From positions 155,020-219,019 of the forward strand of contig JAHZIX010000040.1 in the NCBI GenBank assembly GCA_022601195.1: a stretch of 64,000 nucleotides of DNA, written 5' to 3'. The notes beneath the pieces are model-generated. The model saw only the letters and a list, made by a program, of their open reading frames with translations. It did not search any database and had not been told where the DNA came from. Position numbers and translations under genes: made by a program. Numbering within the stretch: the stretch's first letter is position 1; each line of letters starts with the position of its first letter. The stretch comes from Deltaproteobacteria bacterium. Its GTDB lineage: Bacteria > Acidobacteriota > Thermoanaerobaculia > Multivoradales > JAHZIX01. Of the stretch, positions 43,871 through 53,500 are shown one piece after another.

Positions 43871-45745
43871 TCAGTCTATCTTGCAGAGACAGTGTGCATA
43901 GAGACCAGCAGGATCATTGAGCTCCAAGAGCAGCCTTCCCTGCTGCTTCAGCAGCCGCGAAAGGGCGGCAAGAGGGGAACGAGACTCGATGGCGCCCAGG
44001 GAATCGATCCTCCGAGAGTCCGCCCCCAAGCGACCGACGGTAGCGGAGAGGAGATCCATCACCAGGCGATCCTTCAGACTCGGTTCCTCCTGCACCCTTT
44101 CAACCCCATACCCAGGTTGCAGCTGAGCTCTCGAGGCGGCTGCTTCGACAGCTCCGGAAAGGCCTCCGAGCTCGTCCACGAGCCCCAGCTCATGGGCGTC
44201 CTCACCACTCCAGACGCGACCGCGAGCGATCTCATCCACCTCTTCTACGGTCATATTTCTCGCCTCGGCAACATGCCCCAAGAAATCTGCATACCCCCTC
44301 TCCAGCCAAGTCTTGAGAACCTGACGCAACTCCGGTTGCATTTCCCGGTCCATGCGCAGCGATCCTGCCAAGGGAGTGGTTCCCACTCCGTCCACATGAA
44401 CCCCAAGGTGCTTGGCGAGAGGCTTTTGTACGGTGGGAAAGAGACCGAAAATCCCAATGGAACCGGTAATGGTGGTTGGGCTGGCCCACACCTCATCGGC
44501 GGCGGTTGCGATCCAATACCCCCCGGAGGCGGCGACACTACTCATGGAGACCACCACGGTCTTTCCGGCCTCCCGGGTTCGTTCGAGCTCCTGGCGGATC
44601 AACTCGGAAGCGAAGACGCTGCCGCCACCGGTATCCAAGCGAACCACCACCGCTTTGACGTCCTCGTCCAGGCGAGCCTGGCGGATCAACGCTGAAGTCG
44701 AGTTACCGCCGATGGTGCCAGGAGAGTGGTCGCCGTCGAGAATCGTTCCCCGGCCCACCACCACCGCGACCTTCGGTCCTTCACTGGCCTCCAGCCTTCT
44801 GTCAGTGGTCGCCTTCAGGTAGTCCTGCCAACCGATATGGGAATAGGACTCGGACTCTGGCTCCTCACCGAGCAACTCGGCGATCCGCTTCTCCACCACT
44901 TGCCGAGGACCTACTAAATCCACCAATCCGGCATCTTGGGCGGCTCGAGAGCTGACCCCGTCCGCCGCCACCAGATGATCTCCGAAACGATCTAGGAAGT
45001 CGGCGAGCTTGGCGGGTTCCATGGACCGGAAAGCGGACACATCCTCGACATAGGAGTCCCAAAGATCCTCCATCCAGCCGAGGCTGGCCCGACGAGATTC
45101 TTCCGACATATCGTTGCGCAGAAAGGGCTCCACGGCACTCTTGAATTCTCCCACCCGAAGCACGTTGGCATCGACCTCGAACCGATCCAAAGCGTCCTTA
45201 TAAAAAGACTGATAGTTGCTAAAACCCGTCAGCAACAGGACCCCCGATTGATGGAAGTAGACTTCGTCCGCGGTAGCTGCCAGATAGTAGCGGGAGCGAT
45301 CCAAGAGATCCGCCCGGGCCAATACCGGCTTGCCACTCTCCTTGAAATCAGCCACCGCAGCGGCGAGCTCCTGGAGCTTGGACAGGCCGGCACCCAACAT
45401 TTGGTCCAGGTCCAGTACCAACAAGCGAATTCGACCGTCGTCCCGAGCCGTACCGATAGCTTCGATCAGCTCGTCCAGACGGGTCTCCGCCAAGCCCGGG
45501 CCGCGTAACTCCGCCAAGGAGCGCTCCCAAGCATCGCCGCTCAACTCTTCGACAATCTCTCCGGCAGGAGCCACGATGAGGGCCGCCGACGCCGGCACCA
45601 CCGTCTGAGAATCGGCCATGAAGGCACTGGCTATCAGGAGTAGAAAGAACAGAAATACCAGAGTAATGGCGACACGGCTGGCCACGTCGACCAAATGCCA
45701 CAAGGAACTGAAAAATGAGTAGATGCAGCCTTTTTTCTCGGTCAT
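43871..45745 (-). CDS. sppA: Signal peptide peptidase SppA, 67-kDa type
   Basis: This 624-residue protein has an N-terminal membrane anchor (VAITLVFLFFLLLIASAFM) and two peptidase S49 domains. The first (about 90-280) includes GKPVLARADLLDRSRYYLAATADEVYF. The second (about 360-540) has the nucleophile region GGGSVFASELIRQELE, VVSMSSVAASGGYWIA and TTITGSIGIFG. SppA degrades leftover signal peptides in the cytoplasmic membrane with a Ser/Lys dyad. ATG 45745 is chosen because it gives a normal cytoplasm-membrane topology; the longer reading (45871) adds residues unlike the family. The downstream FabZ-like gene is 6 bp away. It is divergent from the DUF3592 genes. Confidence 0.93.
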   Translation of the reverse strand: MTEKKGCIYSFFSSLWHLVDVASRVAITLVFLFFLLLIASAFMADSQTVVPASAALIVAPAGEIVEELSGDAWERSLAELRGPGLAETRLDELIEAIGTARDDGRIRLLVLDLDQMLGAGLSKLQELAAAVADFKESGKPVLARADLLDRSRYYLAATADEVYFHQSGVLLLTGFSNYQSFYKDALDRFEVDANVLRVGEFKSAVEPFLRNDMSEESRRASLGWMEDLWDSYVEDVSAFRSMEPAKLADFLDRFGDHLVAADGVSSRAAQDAGLVDLVGPRQVVEKRIAELLGEEPESESYSHIGWQDYLKATTDRRLEASEGPKVAVVVGRGTILDGDHSPGTIGGNSTSALIRQARLDEDVKAVVVRLDTGGGSVFASELIRQELERTREAGKTVVVSMSSVAASGGYWIATAADEVWASPTTITGSIGIFGLFPTVQKPLAKHLGVHVDGVGTTPLAGSLRMDREMQPELRQVLKTWLERGYADFLGHVAEARNMTVEEVDEIARGRVWSGEDAHELGLVDELGGLSGAVEAAASRAQLQPGYGVERVQEEPSLKDRLVMDLLSATVGRLGADSRRIDSLGAIESRSPLAALSRLLKQQGRLLLELNDPAGLYAHCLCKID

Positions 45746-45903
45746 AGGGTCGCCTTTGGAGTTGATTTGACGGTCTTTCAGTCTATCAAAAGATCTCGAC
45801 GACACCGAGTCCGGAGCGGTAGCATGAGCGACGGAACCGTTCTCCGCTTGAGTCAAGAGCCACCGAAACACCCGTACCTCCGGGTCTGGAAAGACGAGCC
45901 GTG

Positions 45904-47682
45904 ATGAGCCCTACGAACTCCAACGCCACCACCGCGACGTCCCGATTCTCGAACGCAAAGGGGATTGGCTGCATGGTCCTCTTTGGGCTCCCCTTCGCCC
46001 TCGCCGGCCTCTTCGCGGGTGGCTTCGCAGCGAAGTCGCTGGTCAAGGCCTTCGAAGCCCGCAGCTGGGTGGAAGTGCCCGCGCAGATTCTCTCCGCCGA
46101 GCTGGAGGTCAGCTCAGGATCAGACTCCACAACCTACTCCGTCAATGCCCGGTATCGATACACCTACCGCGGAAAAACCTATACCGGTACGAGGGTCAGC
46201 TTCCACGGCGGAGCAGACAATATTGGTTCGTTTCACCAGGACACCGCTGCAAAGCTGAGAGAGGCTCAGACAACGGATGCCCTGGTCCCCTGCTATGTGG
46301 ACCCAGAGGCCCCGGAGGAAGCCGTGCTCTTTCGCCAAGTGCGCTGGGGAATGGTGATGTTCCTGGGCCTCTTTGGCCTGCTATTCGGGGGTGTCGGCTT
46401 CGGCATCATGATCTTTGGGGTCATCGGGAGTCGGCGGGTAGCAGCGGACGAGCGGCGGCAACAGGAGAAACCCCAGGAACCGTGGACTTGGAAGCAGGAT
46501 TGGGCCGATGGGCGCATTCTCTCCTCCAACAAGAAGACGTTGATCTTCTCGACCGGCTTCGCCCTATTCTGGAACCTGATCTCTCTTCCCGTCCTCTTTA
46601 TCGTGCCGACAGAGGTTTCTGAGAAGGGCAACTATCTCGCTCTCCTGGGATTGGTCTTTCCTCTTGTCGGGTTCGGTCTGATCATTTGGGCGGTGCGCAG
46701 CTGGCTGCGCTGGCGACGCTTCGGTGAATCCATCTTCGAAATGCCCAAGGTGCCCGGAATCGTCGGAGGCCCCCTCGCCGGAGTGGTGAGGGCGACCATG
46801 GCGAGGCCCCCGGAGACGTCCTTTCGGCAGACTCTGAGTTGCGTTCAGATCCGCCGCACCTCCAGCGGCAAGAACAGCAACACCACCGAGAAGGTCATCT
46901 GGCAGGAGCGTCGAAAGATCAAGCGCTCCTCTCTGACCTCTACGGGCAAGGAAGTCACCATTCCCGTGTTTTTCGCCATCCCCTACGATGCCCGGGAGAC
47001 GGATGAGAAGGACTCCAGCAACCGCACTGTATGGCGCCTGGAAGTAGAAGCCGAAGTGCCGGGCATCGACTACTCCGCCAGCTTCGAAGTCCCTGTCTTC
47101 ATGACGCCCGAAAGCTCGCCCATCTACGAGCCACAAGAGGAAGTGGTCGAGGCAGTAGTCGAGAAGCTTCCGGACGAAGAGCTGCTGCGGCTATCCCGAG
47201 TTGAAGTGGAGCCCCTCTCCGGTGGAGGCCATCGATTCCACTTCCCCATGGCTCGCTATCCTGGCCAGGCTGCCGGCCTCACCCTCTTCCTGGCGCTGTG
47301 GGGTGGTGCCATCGCCCTCATGCTCCATCTCGATGCCCCGTTCCTTTTTCCCCTTGCTTTCGGCCTCTTCGGAATGCTGATTCTCTTTGGCGTTCTAGAT
47401 CTTTGGCTGGGCATTCAGCAGATCGATGCCTCCCCCCGAGACCTGGTGCTGCGGAGTGGCTTGGTGGCTCCGCTTTTTGTGCGCACCCTAGGAGCCGAGG
47501 ACATTGCCGAGATTCGAGCCGCCGAAGGCATGCGTTCCGGTAAGCACCTCTTCTATGACGTCAAGGTGCGCAGCCGGGGAGGCAAAGAGCGCGTCGCCGG
47601 GAAACGGCTGGCAGAAAAGGATCAAGCCGAGCTCATCGTCCGCATGATCCAGCAATCCCTCGGACCTCGAGCTGCAGGGTAG
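45904..47682 (+). CDS. DUF3592 membrane protein (full-length)
   Basis: This protein has 592 residues. The first 270 form the DUF3592 layout: a membrane segment (GIGCMVLFGLPFALAGLFAGG), a beta-rich region with ARSWVEVPAQILSAEL, TTYSVNARYRYTYRGKTYTG, PCYVDPEAPEEAVLFR, then a second membrane segment (MVMFLGLFGLLFGGVGFGIMI). A second half (about 275-590) adds another beta-rich domain and two more hydrophobic segments (TLFLALWGGAIALML; FPLAFGLFGMLILFGVLDL). Function unknown; DUF3592 proteins are membrane proteins of no assigned role. GTG 45901 is immediately upstream of the ATG and also possible. It is followed 3 bp later by a paralogue. Confidence 0.83.
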   Translation: MSPTNSNATTATSRFSNAKGIGCMVLFGLPFALAGLFAGGFAAKSLVKAFEARSWVEVPAQILSAELEVSSGSDSTTYSVNARYRYTYRGKTYTGTRVSFHGGADNIGSFHQDTAAKLREAQTTDALVPCYVDPEAPEEAVLFRQVRWGMVMFLGLFGLLFGGVGFGIMIFGVIGSRRVAADERRQQEKPQEPWTWKQDWADGRILSSNKKTLIFSTGFALFWNLISLPVLFIVPTEVSEKGNYLALLGLVFPLVGFGLIIWAVRSWLRWRRFGESIFEMPKVPGIVGGPLAGVVRATMARPPETSFRQTLSCVQIRRTSSGKNSNTTEKVIWQERRKIKRSSLTSTGKEVTIPVFFAIPYDARETDEKDSSNRTVWRLEVEAEVPGIDYSASFEVPVFMTPESSPIYEPQEEVVEAVVEKLPDEELLRLSRVEVEPLSGGGHRFHFPMARYPGQAAGLTLFLALWGGAIALMLHLDAPFLFPLAFGLFGMLILFGVLDLWLGIQQIDASPRDLVLRSGLVAPLFVRTLGAEDIAEIRAAEGMRSGKHLFYDVKVRSRGGKERVAGKRLAEKDQAELIVRMIQQSLGPRAAG

Positions 47683-47685
47683 GTC

Positions 47686-48519
47686 GTGCCTAGAGATACC
47701 AAGATCCGCAACCCTGCCGGCTGGGGCCTGACCATTCTCGCCGGTCTGATCTTCGCTCTGGTAGGTCTCTTGGCGGGCGGGACATCGATCCAACTGCTGT
47801 GGAGAACTCTGGATTCCCGCTCCTGGCAGAAGGTTCCGGCGACCCTCCTCTCCGCCGAGCTGGTGACTCACACCGATGTCGACAGCACCACCTATTCTGT
47901 CGAGGCACGCTATCGATACCTATTCGGCGGCACCATCTTCGAAGGGAACCGAGTGAGCTTCTTGGAGCACTCAGATGACCTCGGCTCCTTTCACCAAGAT
48001 GCCGCAAACACCTTGAAAGATCACCTGGAGAAGGGAGAAACCATTCCCTGCTATGTCGACCCGGACAACCCGAGGGAAGCGGTGATTTTTCGCCAGTTTC
48101 GTTGGCGGCACATGAGCTTCCTGGGCCTCTTCGGCCTACTCTTCGGCGGCGTCGGCCTGGTGACTCTCCTGGCTCTATCCATAGCTTGGCGAAAAAGAAC
48201 CGGTAGAGGATACCTGGATAAAAAGTACCTAGAACCTTGGAAATGGCGTAGAACCAACGGGATATGGGGATGGAAGAAGGAGCTGAGCAAAGAAGAGGAA
48301 AGCACTCAAGGACCCAATGGGACTGAAGTCGCCTTCTCTGGGCTGATCGCCCTGTTCTGGAATCTCATGTCCAGCTTCGTCTGGTTCGTCGTTCCCCAGA
48401 AAGTTCTGGAGGAAGGACGGTATCTGCTTCTCCTCCTGCTCATTTTTCCCCTCATTGGGCTTGGTTTTGTGGTCTGGGTGGTGAGGCTCTTTCTGAGCTG
48501 GCGCCGCTCAGCCAACTAG
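47686..48519 (+). CDS. DUF3592 membrane protein (truncated paralogue)
   Basis: This 277-residue paralogue of the preceding gene matches it block for block: SRSWQKVPATLLSAEL, TTYSVEARYRYLFGG, PCYVDPDNPREAVIFRQFRW, FLGLFGLLFGGVGL, then LFWNLMSSFVWFVVPQKVLEEGRYLLL. It stops where the partner's second half begins (after VVWVVRLFLSWRRSAN). It is therefore a tandem duplicate lacking the second domain. The start is GTG with GGTAGG just upstream, 3 bp after the preceding stop. Confidence 0.78.
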   Translation: MPRDTKIRNPAGWGLTILAGLIFALVGLLAGGTSIQLLWRTLDSRSWQKVPATLLSAELVTHTDVDSTTYSVEARYRYLFGGTIFEGNRVSFLEHSDDLGSFHQDAANTLKDHLEKGETIPCYVDPDNPREAVIFRQFRWRHMSFLGLFGLLFGGVGLVTLLALSIAWRKRTGRGYLDKKYLEPWKWRRTNGIWGWKKELSKEEESTQGPNGTEVAFSGLIALFWNLMSSFVWFVVPQKVLEEGRYLLLLLLIFPLIGLGFVVWVVRLFLSWRRSAN

Positions 48520-48659
48520 ATTCCTACCGCATCCTCACACCGAGATACAATCATTCCCTATTCAGGTACCTACCTGAAATCTATGACTAGATATGGCGCG
48601 ATCCCCGACGCCATCACCAAGTTCCCCCTGCGTGGGCGAGAGAAAGAGAGAAGTAGGAC

Positions 48660-49469
48660 ATGGAAAATTGGCTAGAGAAAGCACAACCGCTGCTGACCGA
48701 ATACGGACCCAAAGTGATCGCCGCCCTGGCTATCCTGGTGCTCGGCTATTTGATAGCAAAGATGATCACCGGAGTAGCTCGGAAGGCTATGAAGAAGGCC
48801 GGGCTGGATGCCACCCTGGTGTCCTTCCTGAGCAACCTCGCCTATATGTTGCTCATGGTGCTGGTGATCATTGCCGTGCTCACCAAGCTCGGGGTCGACA
48901 CGACTTCCTTCGCGGCCGTATTGGCCGCTGCCGGTTTGGCCATCGGCCTGGCGTTGCAGGGCTCCCTGGGGAACTTTGCCTCCGGGGTCATGATCATTGC
49001 CCTCCGGCCATTTAAGGTGGGGGATCTGGTGGAAGTTGCCGGGGCCGAAGGAGTGGTCGACGACATCTCCGTTTTCGCCACTCGTCTCGTCACCAAAGAC
49101 AACCGGGTCCTTCTGGTACCCAATGGGTCCATCACCGATGGCACCATCACCAACTACACCGCGGAGGAAATCCGCCGAGTGGACATGGTCTTTGGCATTG
49201 GCTACGGCGATGACATCAAGAAGGCGAAAGATGTGTTCTGGCGGGTGCTGAAGGACAACCCCAAGGTACTCGACTCCCCTACCGCTGATGTTGCCGTTTC
49301 CGAGCTGGCCGATAGCAGCGTCAACTTCGTCGTGCGTCCCTGGTGCAAGACCGACGATTACTTCGACGTGATGTTCGAGGTCACCGAAGGCATCAAACTC
49401 GCCTGCGACGCCGAAGGCATCAGCATCCCCTTTCCCCAGCAGGATGTGCACATGCACCAGGTGGCCTAA
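48660..49469 (+). CDS. MscS-family mechanosensitive channel
   Basis: This 269-residue small-conductance mechanosensitive channel has three membrane segments. TM3 is the pore helix AAAGLAIGLALQGSLGNFASGVMI, with its glycine/alanine-rich packing. The beta domain follows: PFKVGDLVEVAGAEGVVDDISVFATRL and VPNGSITDGTITNYTAEEIRRVD. The C-terminal alpha/beta domain ends PFPQQDVHMH. It opens on membrane tension and releases ions in hypo-osmotic shock. Length fits E. coli MscS (286). Single gene; the next gene is convergent. Confidence 0.95.
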   Translation: MENWLEKAQPLLTEYGPKVIAALAILVLGYLIAKMITGVARKAMKKAGLDATLVSFLSNLAYMLLMVLVIIAVLTKLGVDTTSFAAVLAAAGLAIGLALQGSLGNFASGVMIIALRPFKVGDLVEVAGAEGVVDDISVFATRLVTKDNRVLLVPNGSITDGTITNYTAEEIRRVDMVFGIGYGDDIKKAKDVFWRVLKDNPKVLDSPTADVAVSELADSSVNFVVRPWCKTDDYFDVMFEVTEGIKLACDAEGISIPFPQQDVHMHQVA

Positions 49470-49502
49470 GAAACGGCTACCGAGACGGCTCCTGCCTCGA
49501 AT

Positions 49503-50147
49503 CTACCCGACCTGCTCCTTCTCATCAGAGGGGTCGCAGGTCGGGGTTAGCCCTGGCCCGCGTCTCGTTCCGGCTTCGAACCTTGCCCTAGCCGCTAGAT
49601 CCGATTCCCCACGAAGCTCGAACAGATCCGCCTTCGCGTGGAGTAAGAAGGCCAGTGTGGAGGCATCTCCGGTCCCTCCCCTCACCAGAAGCTCGGCCCC
49701 CTGCAGAACCAACGAAGATCCCCGAAGATCCCCTTGAAGAAGCTTGGCCCGGCCAATTTCCACCCAGGCTCGGCACTGCAGATCGAAGATCATGAAGGCC
49801 GGTAGGCGACTCGGGTCGATCCTCTGGGCGACCTCCAAGGCGAGACGCGCTACCTCTTCCCCCTCCCACGGGTCTTCGAGAACTCTGGAAGCGGACTCCT
49901 CCAACAACTTCCAGACGATGCGCCGATCCACTACCGAGGGATTCCTCAGAACGAACTCATGACGCTCTTCCTTCGGAAGATCGAGAACCTGCTTCAGCAG
50001 CTTCTCGAGAGCTGCCGAGCTCTTGGACACCGAAGCTGCCCGCTGCTTCACTTTCTTCACTACTCGCTGAAACGCCCCATCATACTTCGACGTGACCGCC
50101 TTTGCCGTCACACCGCTCAAACCAGGAACCCAACCGGCCACTTGCAT
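49503..50147 (-). CDS. Small TPR-like helical protein
   Basis: In this 214-residue protein the N-terminus (AGWVPGLSGVTAKAVTSKYDGAF) and a later helical repeat region (VARLALEVAQRIDPSRLPAFMIFDLQCRAWVEIGRAKLLQGDLRGSSLVLQGAELLV) resemble the TPR-like part of acidobacterial proteins often found with regulator or CHAT genes; the C-terminus is short for that family. ATG 50147, with AAAGGAGG 6 nt upstream, is clearly better than the longer reading from 50345. The CHAT gene lies upstream on the same strand; the 368-bp gap between them argues against strict coupling. Function unknown. Confidence 0.7.
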   Translation of the reverse strand: MQVAGWVPGLSGVTAKAVTSKYDGAFQRVVKKVKQRAASVSKSSAALEKLLKQVLDLPKEERHEFVLRNPSVVDRRIVWKLLEESASRVLEDPWEGEEVARLALEVAQRIDPSRLPAFMIFDLQCRAWVEIGRAKLLQGDLRGSSLVLQGAELLVRGGTGDASTLAFLLHAKADLFELRGESDLAARARFEAGTRRGPGLTPTCDPSDEKEQVG

Positions 50148-50515
50148 AGCGAGCCTCCTTTCGGAACTTCGATCCTCGGCCTGCCTGCGCACTTCGTCAC
50201 CCCTTCGGTGACACCAGGATCTCCCCGACAGACGATGGGAAGTGCCCCTACTCAAGAAACGCGATAGGTGAGGAAAGTTCGGATCACTGAAAAGGAGAAA
50301 AGGGAAGTTCTGACCTCGAATCACCCTGATTCCTGGGCGAGCCACATCAAAACCTCAGCGCAAAGGAGCTAGAATTCGAGCTGCCTGCCTCGAGATCTCC
50401 GGAGTTGATCGTCAGCCAAGAGATTTCGTAACCGATCGCCACGGCAGCGGTTAGGGCATTCGGGGCTCGAGCCCGGCACCTGAGAAACCTGTCGAGAGGC
50501 GGCCGACGGGAAGGT
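50148..50515. other. Gap between the TPR-like gene and the CHAT gene
   Basis: These 368 bp contain the ribosome site AAAGGAGG of the TPR-like gene at the left end. I see no gene, repeat or strong hairpin. Confidence 0.5.
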
Positions 50516-53500
50516 CTACTGCCAGTCTCCCATCAACTGAAAGGCAGCCCAATAGTAGGGCGAGGTGAAATCTCTGGTCACCGACTTGCCATCGGTGCCC
50601 TCGAAGGTGACCGGCCCCTGAGCCAAGTCCATCTGAGCAAGTCGCAGTGCTGCGTCCTTCGTTTCTCCGGAACTGAGGTGTTGGTGAAAACGAATCATCA
50701 GCTCGGCGGTGGCCTCATCGGCAACATTCCACAGGGATGCGAGAACGGAGCGGGCGCCGGCAAATTGAAAAGCCCTCGTCAGGCCCACCAAGCCTTCGCC
50801 CCCCATGACCTCTCCAAGTCCGGTCTGGCAAGCGGATAGCACCACCAAATCCGCGTCGAAGCGCACGCTTTGGTAGATCTCCCAAACCTGAAGCAAGCCG
50901 TTCTCTTGGTTTTCCGAAAAGGTTTCCGGAGTAGAGAACACCAGCCCTGAATTCATGGGCATGCGGTCGTCGGTAAAGCCGTGGGTGGCGAAGTGAATCA
51001 CCTTCGAGCCTGTGCCCAAGCCGTCAACCAACCGACCCTTGACCAAGTCCTCGGTGGCCTCGGAGCCCAGATACAACTGAGATTGGGAATACAACTCGGA
51101 GATTCGCTGCGCTTCGCGCCGCGAGTGGGGCAAGGATACCCAATCGAAGAATCCTCTTTCCGTAACCGATCTCAAGCGCTCCTCGGCAAGATTCCCAGAC
51201 GAGTCACCGCCACCGCGTAGCCGCTGGTAGACGGGGTCTCCCACCGCGGCGACAGCGATCGGCTCCGCCTTCCGACCGCCAGGAAACCCTCGCTGTCGGT
51301 CCTTCTTGAGCTCGCCATAGACCGTGGCCGAGGCGGCGAGATGAAGCGGCTTCCATTGCGCCAGGTAGAGCCGGCCTAATGGAGCAGCCGGGTCATCACG
51401 AATCAAGGCACCAAAAGGAAGATAGTGAAGAGGACCATCCGGTAAGAGGACGATTCGCCGAGCATCCGCCAACCGGGACTCCACCGGTTCCAGGAGTTGC
51501 TGATACAGGTGGCGGGCGTACCAAATCTGACGGTCCAAGCCCGCCTCGTCCGTTTCTTCCAAAGCCTGGCGAAATTGAGCTATCTCTCCCCGTAGCCGCT
51601 TCTCTCCAAGAGGGATATGGTGAACGGTGAGCTCTCTTCCGGGAACCACGACAAAGACATGAACTCGGTCCTCACTGACGTGGAAAGCGACCATCACGGA
51701 TCCGCCGTCGAGGGTATCCCTCACCCCACGAAAATCGAGCGGTACGGGGTATTGCAGCCCTGCTAGGCGGGCAGACCGGATTCGAATCCTCTCCTCCAGA
51801 TCGTCCGCTTCACCCCGCAACGCGGCAAGCTGAGCCTGGATGCCTTCCACCTGTTCCCGGTTCCTTTTTCGACCCAGAGCAAATAACTGCTCCTGAGCCT
51901 GATCGAAACGAATCGCTAGCTGCCGTCTCTCCCGGTCCAGCTCCTCCGGAAGCTCCGCCGAGAAAATCAGCTCTCGCTCCGCCAGCATCTCGAGAAAGGT
52001 TCGAGAACGAGATCGTTCCAGCACGTGGAAAGCTTCTCGCGGTGAGTCCGACTGGAGAAGAAGAAGCACAGCCTGATCGAAGAAGGTCTTCTTCTTGCCT
52101 CGAAACCGAAGCCGGGACATCTGTGATTTGCCGATGCGATAGCTCACTTCTTCCATGGCACCGAGAGCCCGCTCCGTGAGCTGACGAATCCCTTGGGGAG
52201 CCTTCGATGCTCGAGCAATCTTCGCCAACTCGAGCCAAGTCTCCGCAGCTTCCTCGGACTCCGGGACCAATTCTCGGTAGATCTCGAGAGCATCAGCCTG
52301 GAGCTTTCGAGCTTCGTCGAGATCACCGTCTTCCAACGCTAGGATTCCCAGGTTCCGAAGACTATGAGCCTCTGGCAGACCTCCTGGTACGGCCTCCTGC
52401 CGAATGTCCAAGGCGCGTAGGTGGTAGGCCTTTGCTGCCTCCGGTTCTTCGAGATCCGAGGAAAGCAAGCCCAAACTCTCCAAAGTGTCTGCGATGCTGA
52501 GGCTGCGAGGCGCGATCCTCTCCTGAAGCTCAAGATCTCGATGCAAATAACTCTGGGCCAAAGGGAAGTCCCCTGCGCTCCGGGCCAGCTCTCCCAACCG
52601 GGAATAACACAGCGCCACCTCAATGCCATCAGGGACAAGGGATTGAGTGATCTCTAGAGAGCGCAGTAGGTGCTTGCTAGCCCCTTTCAAATCCCCTCGC
52701 TCCGCCAAGACCACCCCTCGATTGTTGTGAATGATGCCAGCCGTGAGGGTCTGTTGCTTTCGCCCCTCCCAGAACTCCATCGCTTGTTTGGCATACCGAT
52801 CCGCTTCGACGAGATCTCCTCTATCCTTGGCGACAATGCCGAGAATCCCCAAGCTATGAGCAATCCAGAGACTTTCCGGATCCCTTGCCCGATGGATCCG
52901 CAGGGCTTCGTAGGCTGCCTCGCGGCTGGCCATCAAATTACCCCGCATACTGTGGATAATGGACAGATTGTGGGCAACTCTCGCCTCGCCGAGACTGTCT
53001 TTTCCAAGAGATTGGAAGACCTCTCGCGCCTCAACCCAGAGCTCCTCCGCGAGATTGAGATTGCCACGACGGGCTTGAATAACCCCTAAGCCCCTGAGAT
53101 TGTCCGCTACACCAAAGCTTCCCGGAGCCCAGCGCTCGAGGCGGGCCATGGAATCGTCGAAATTCCTCTTCGCCTCCTCAAAGGAGCTCGAGTCGACAGC
53201 GACATAGCCGCTGTAGGTAGCGACATGGGCGAGACAGAGGCTATCTTCTCCCAGCGCCCGGCAAAGCTCTTTCATCTTCCCGGTCGCCTCTCTCGCCAAG
53301 GCAAAATCCCGCTTCCCTCGATAGGAGCCAGCCAGGCTTCTCCAAATTGGCAATCGGGCTTCCGGACGCTGAACCAGCTCCAGCGCGAACTGATAGGACT
53401 CTTCGGCCGCTTCCCACTGTTGCCGATCCCTCCAACCATCACCGAGACGCCAAGCCAACCAGGCTCGCTGGCTTCGATTCGACTCGCTGGCCTCGAGCTT

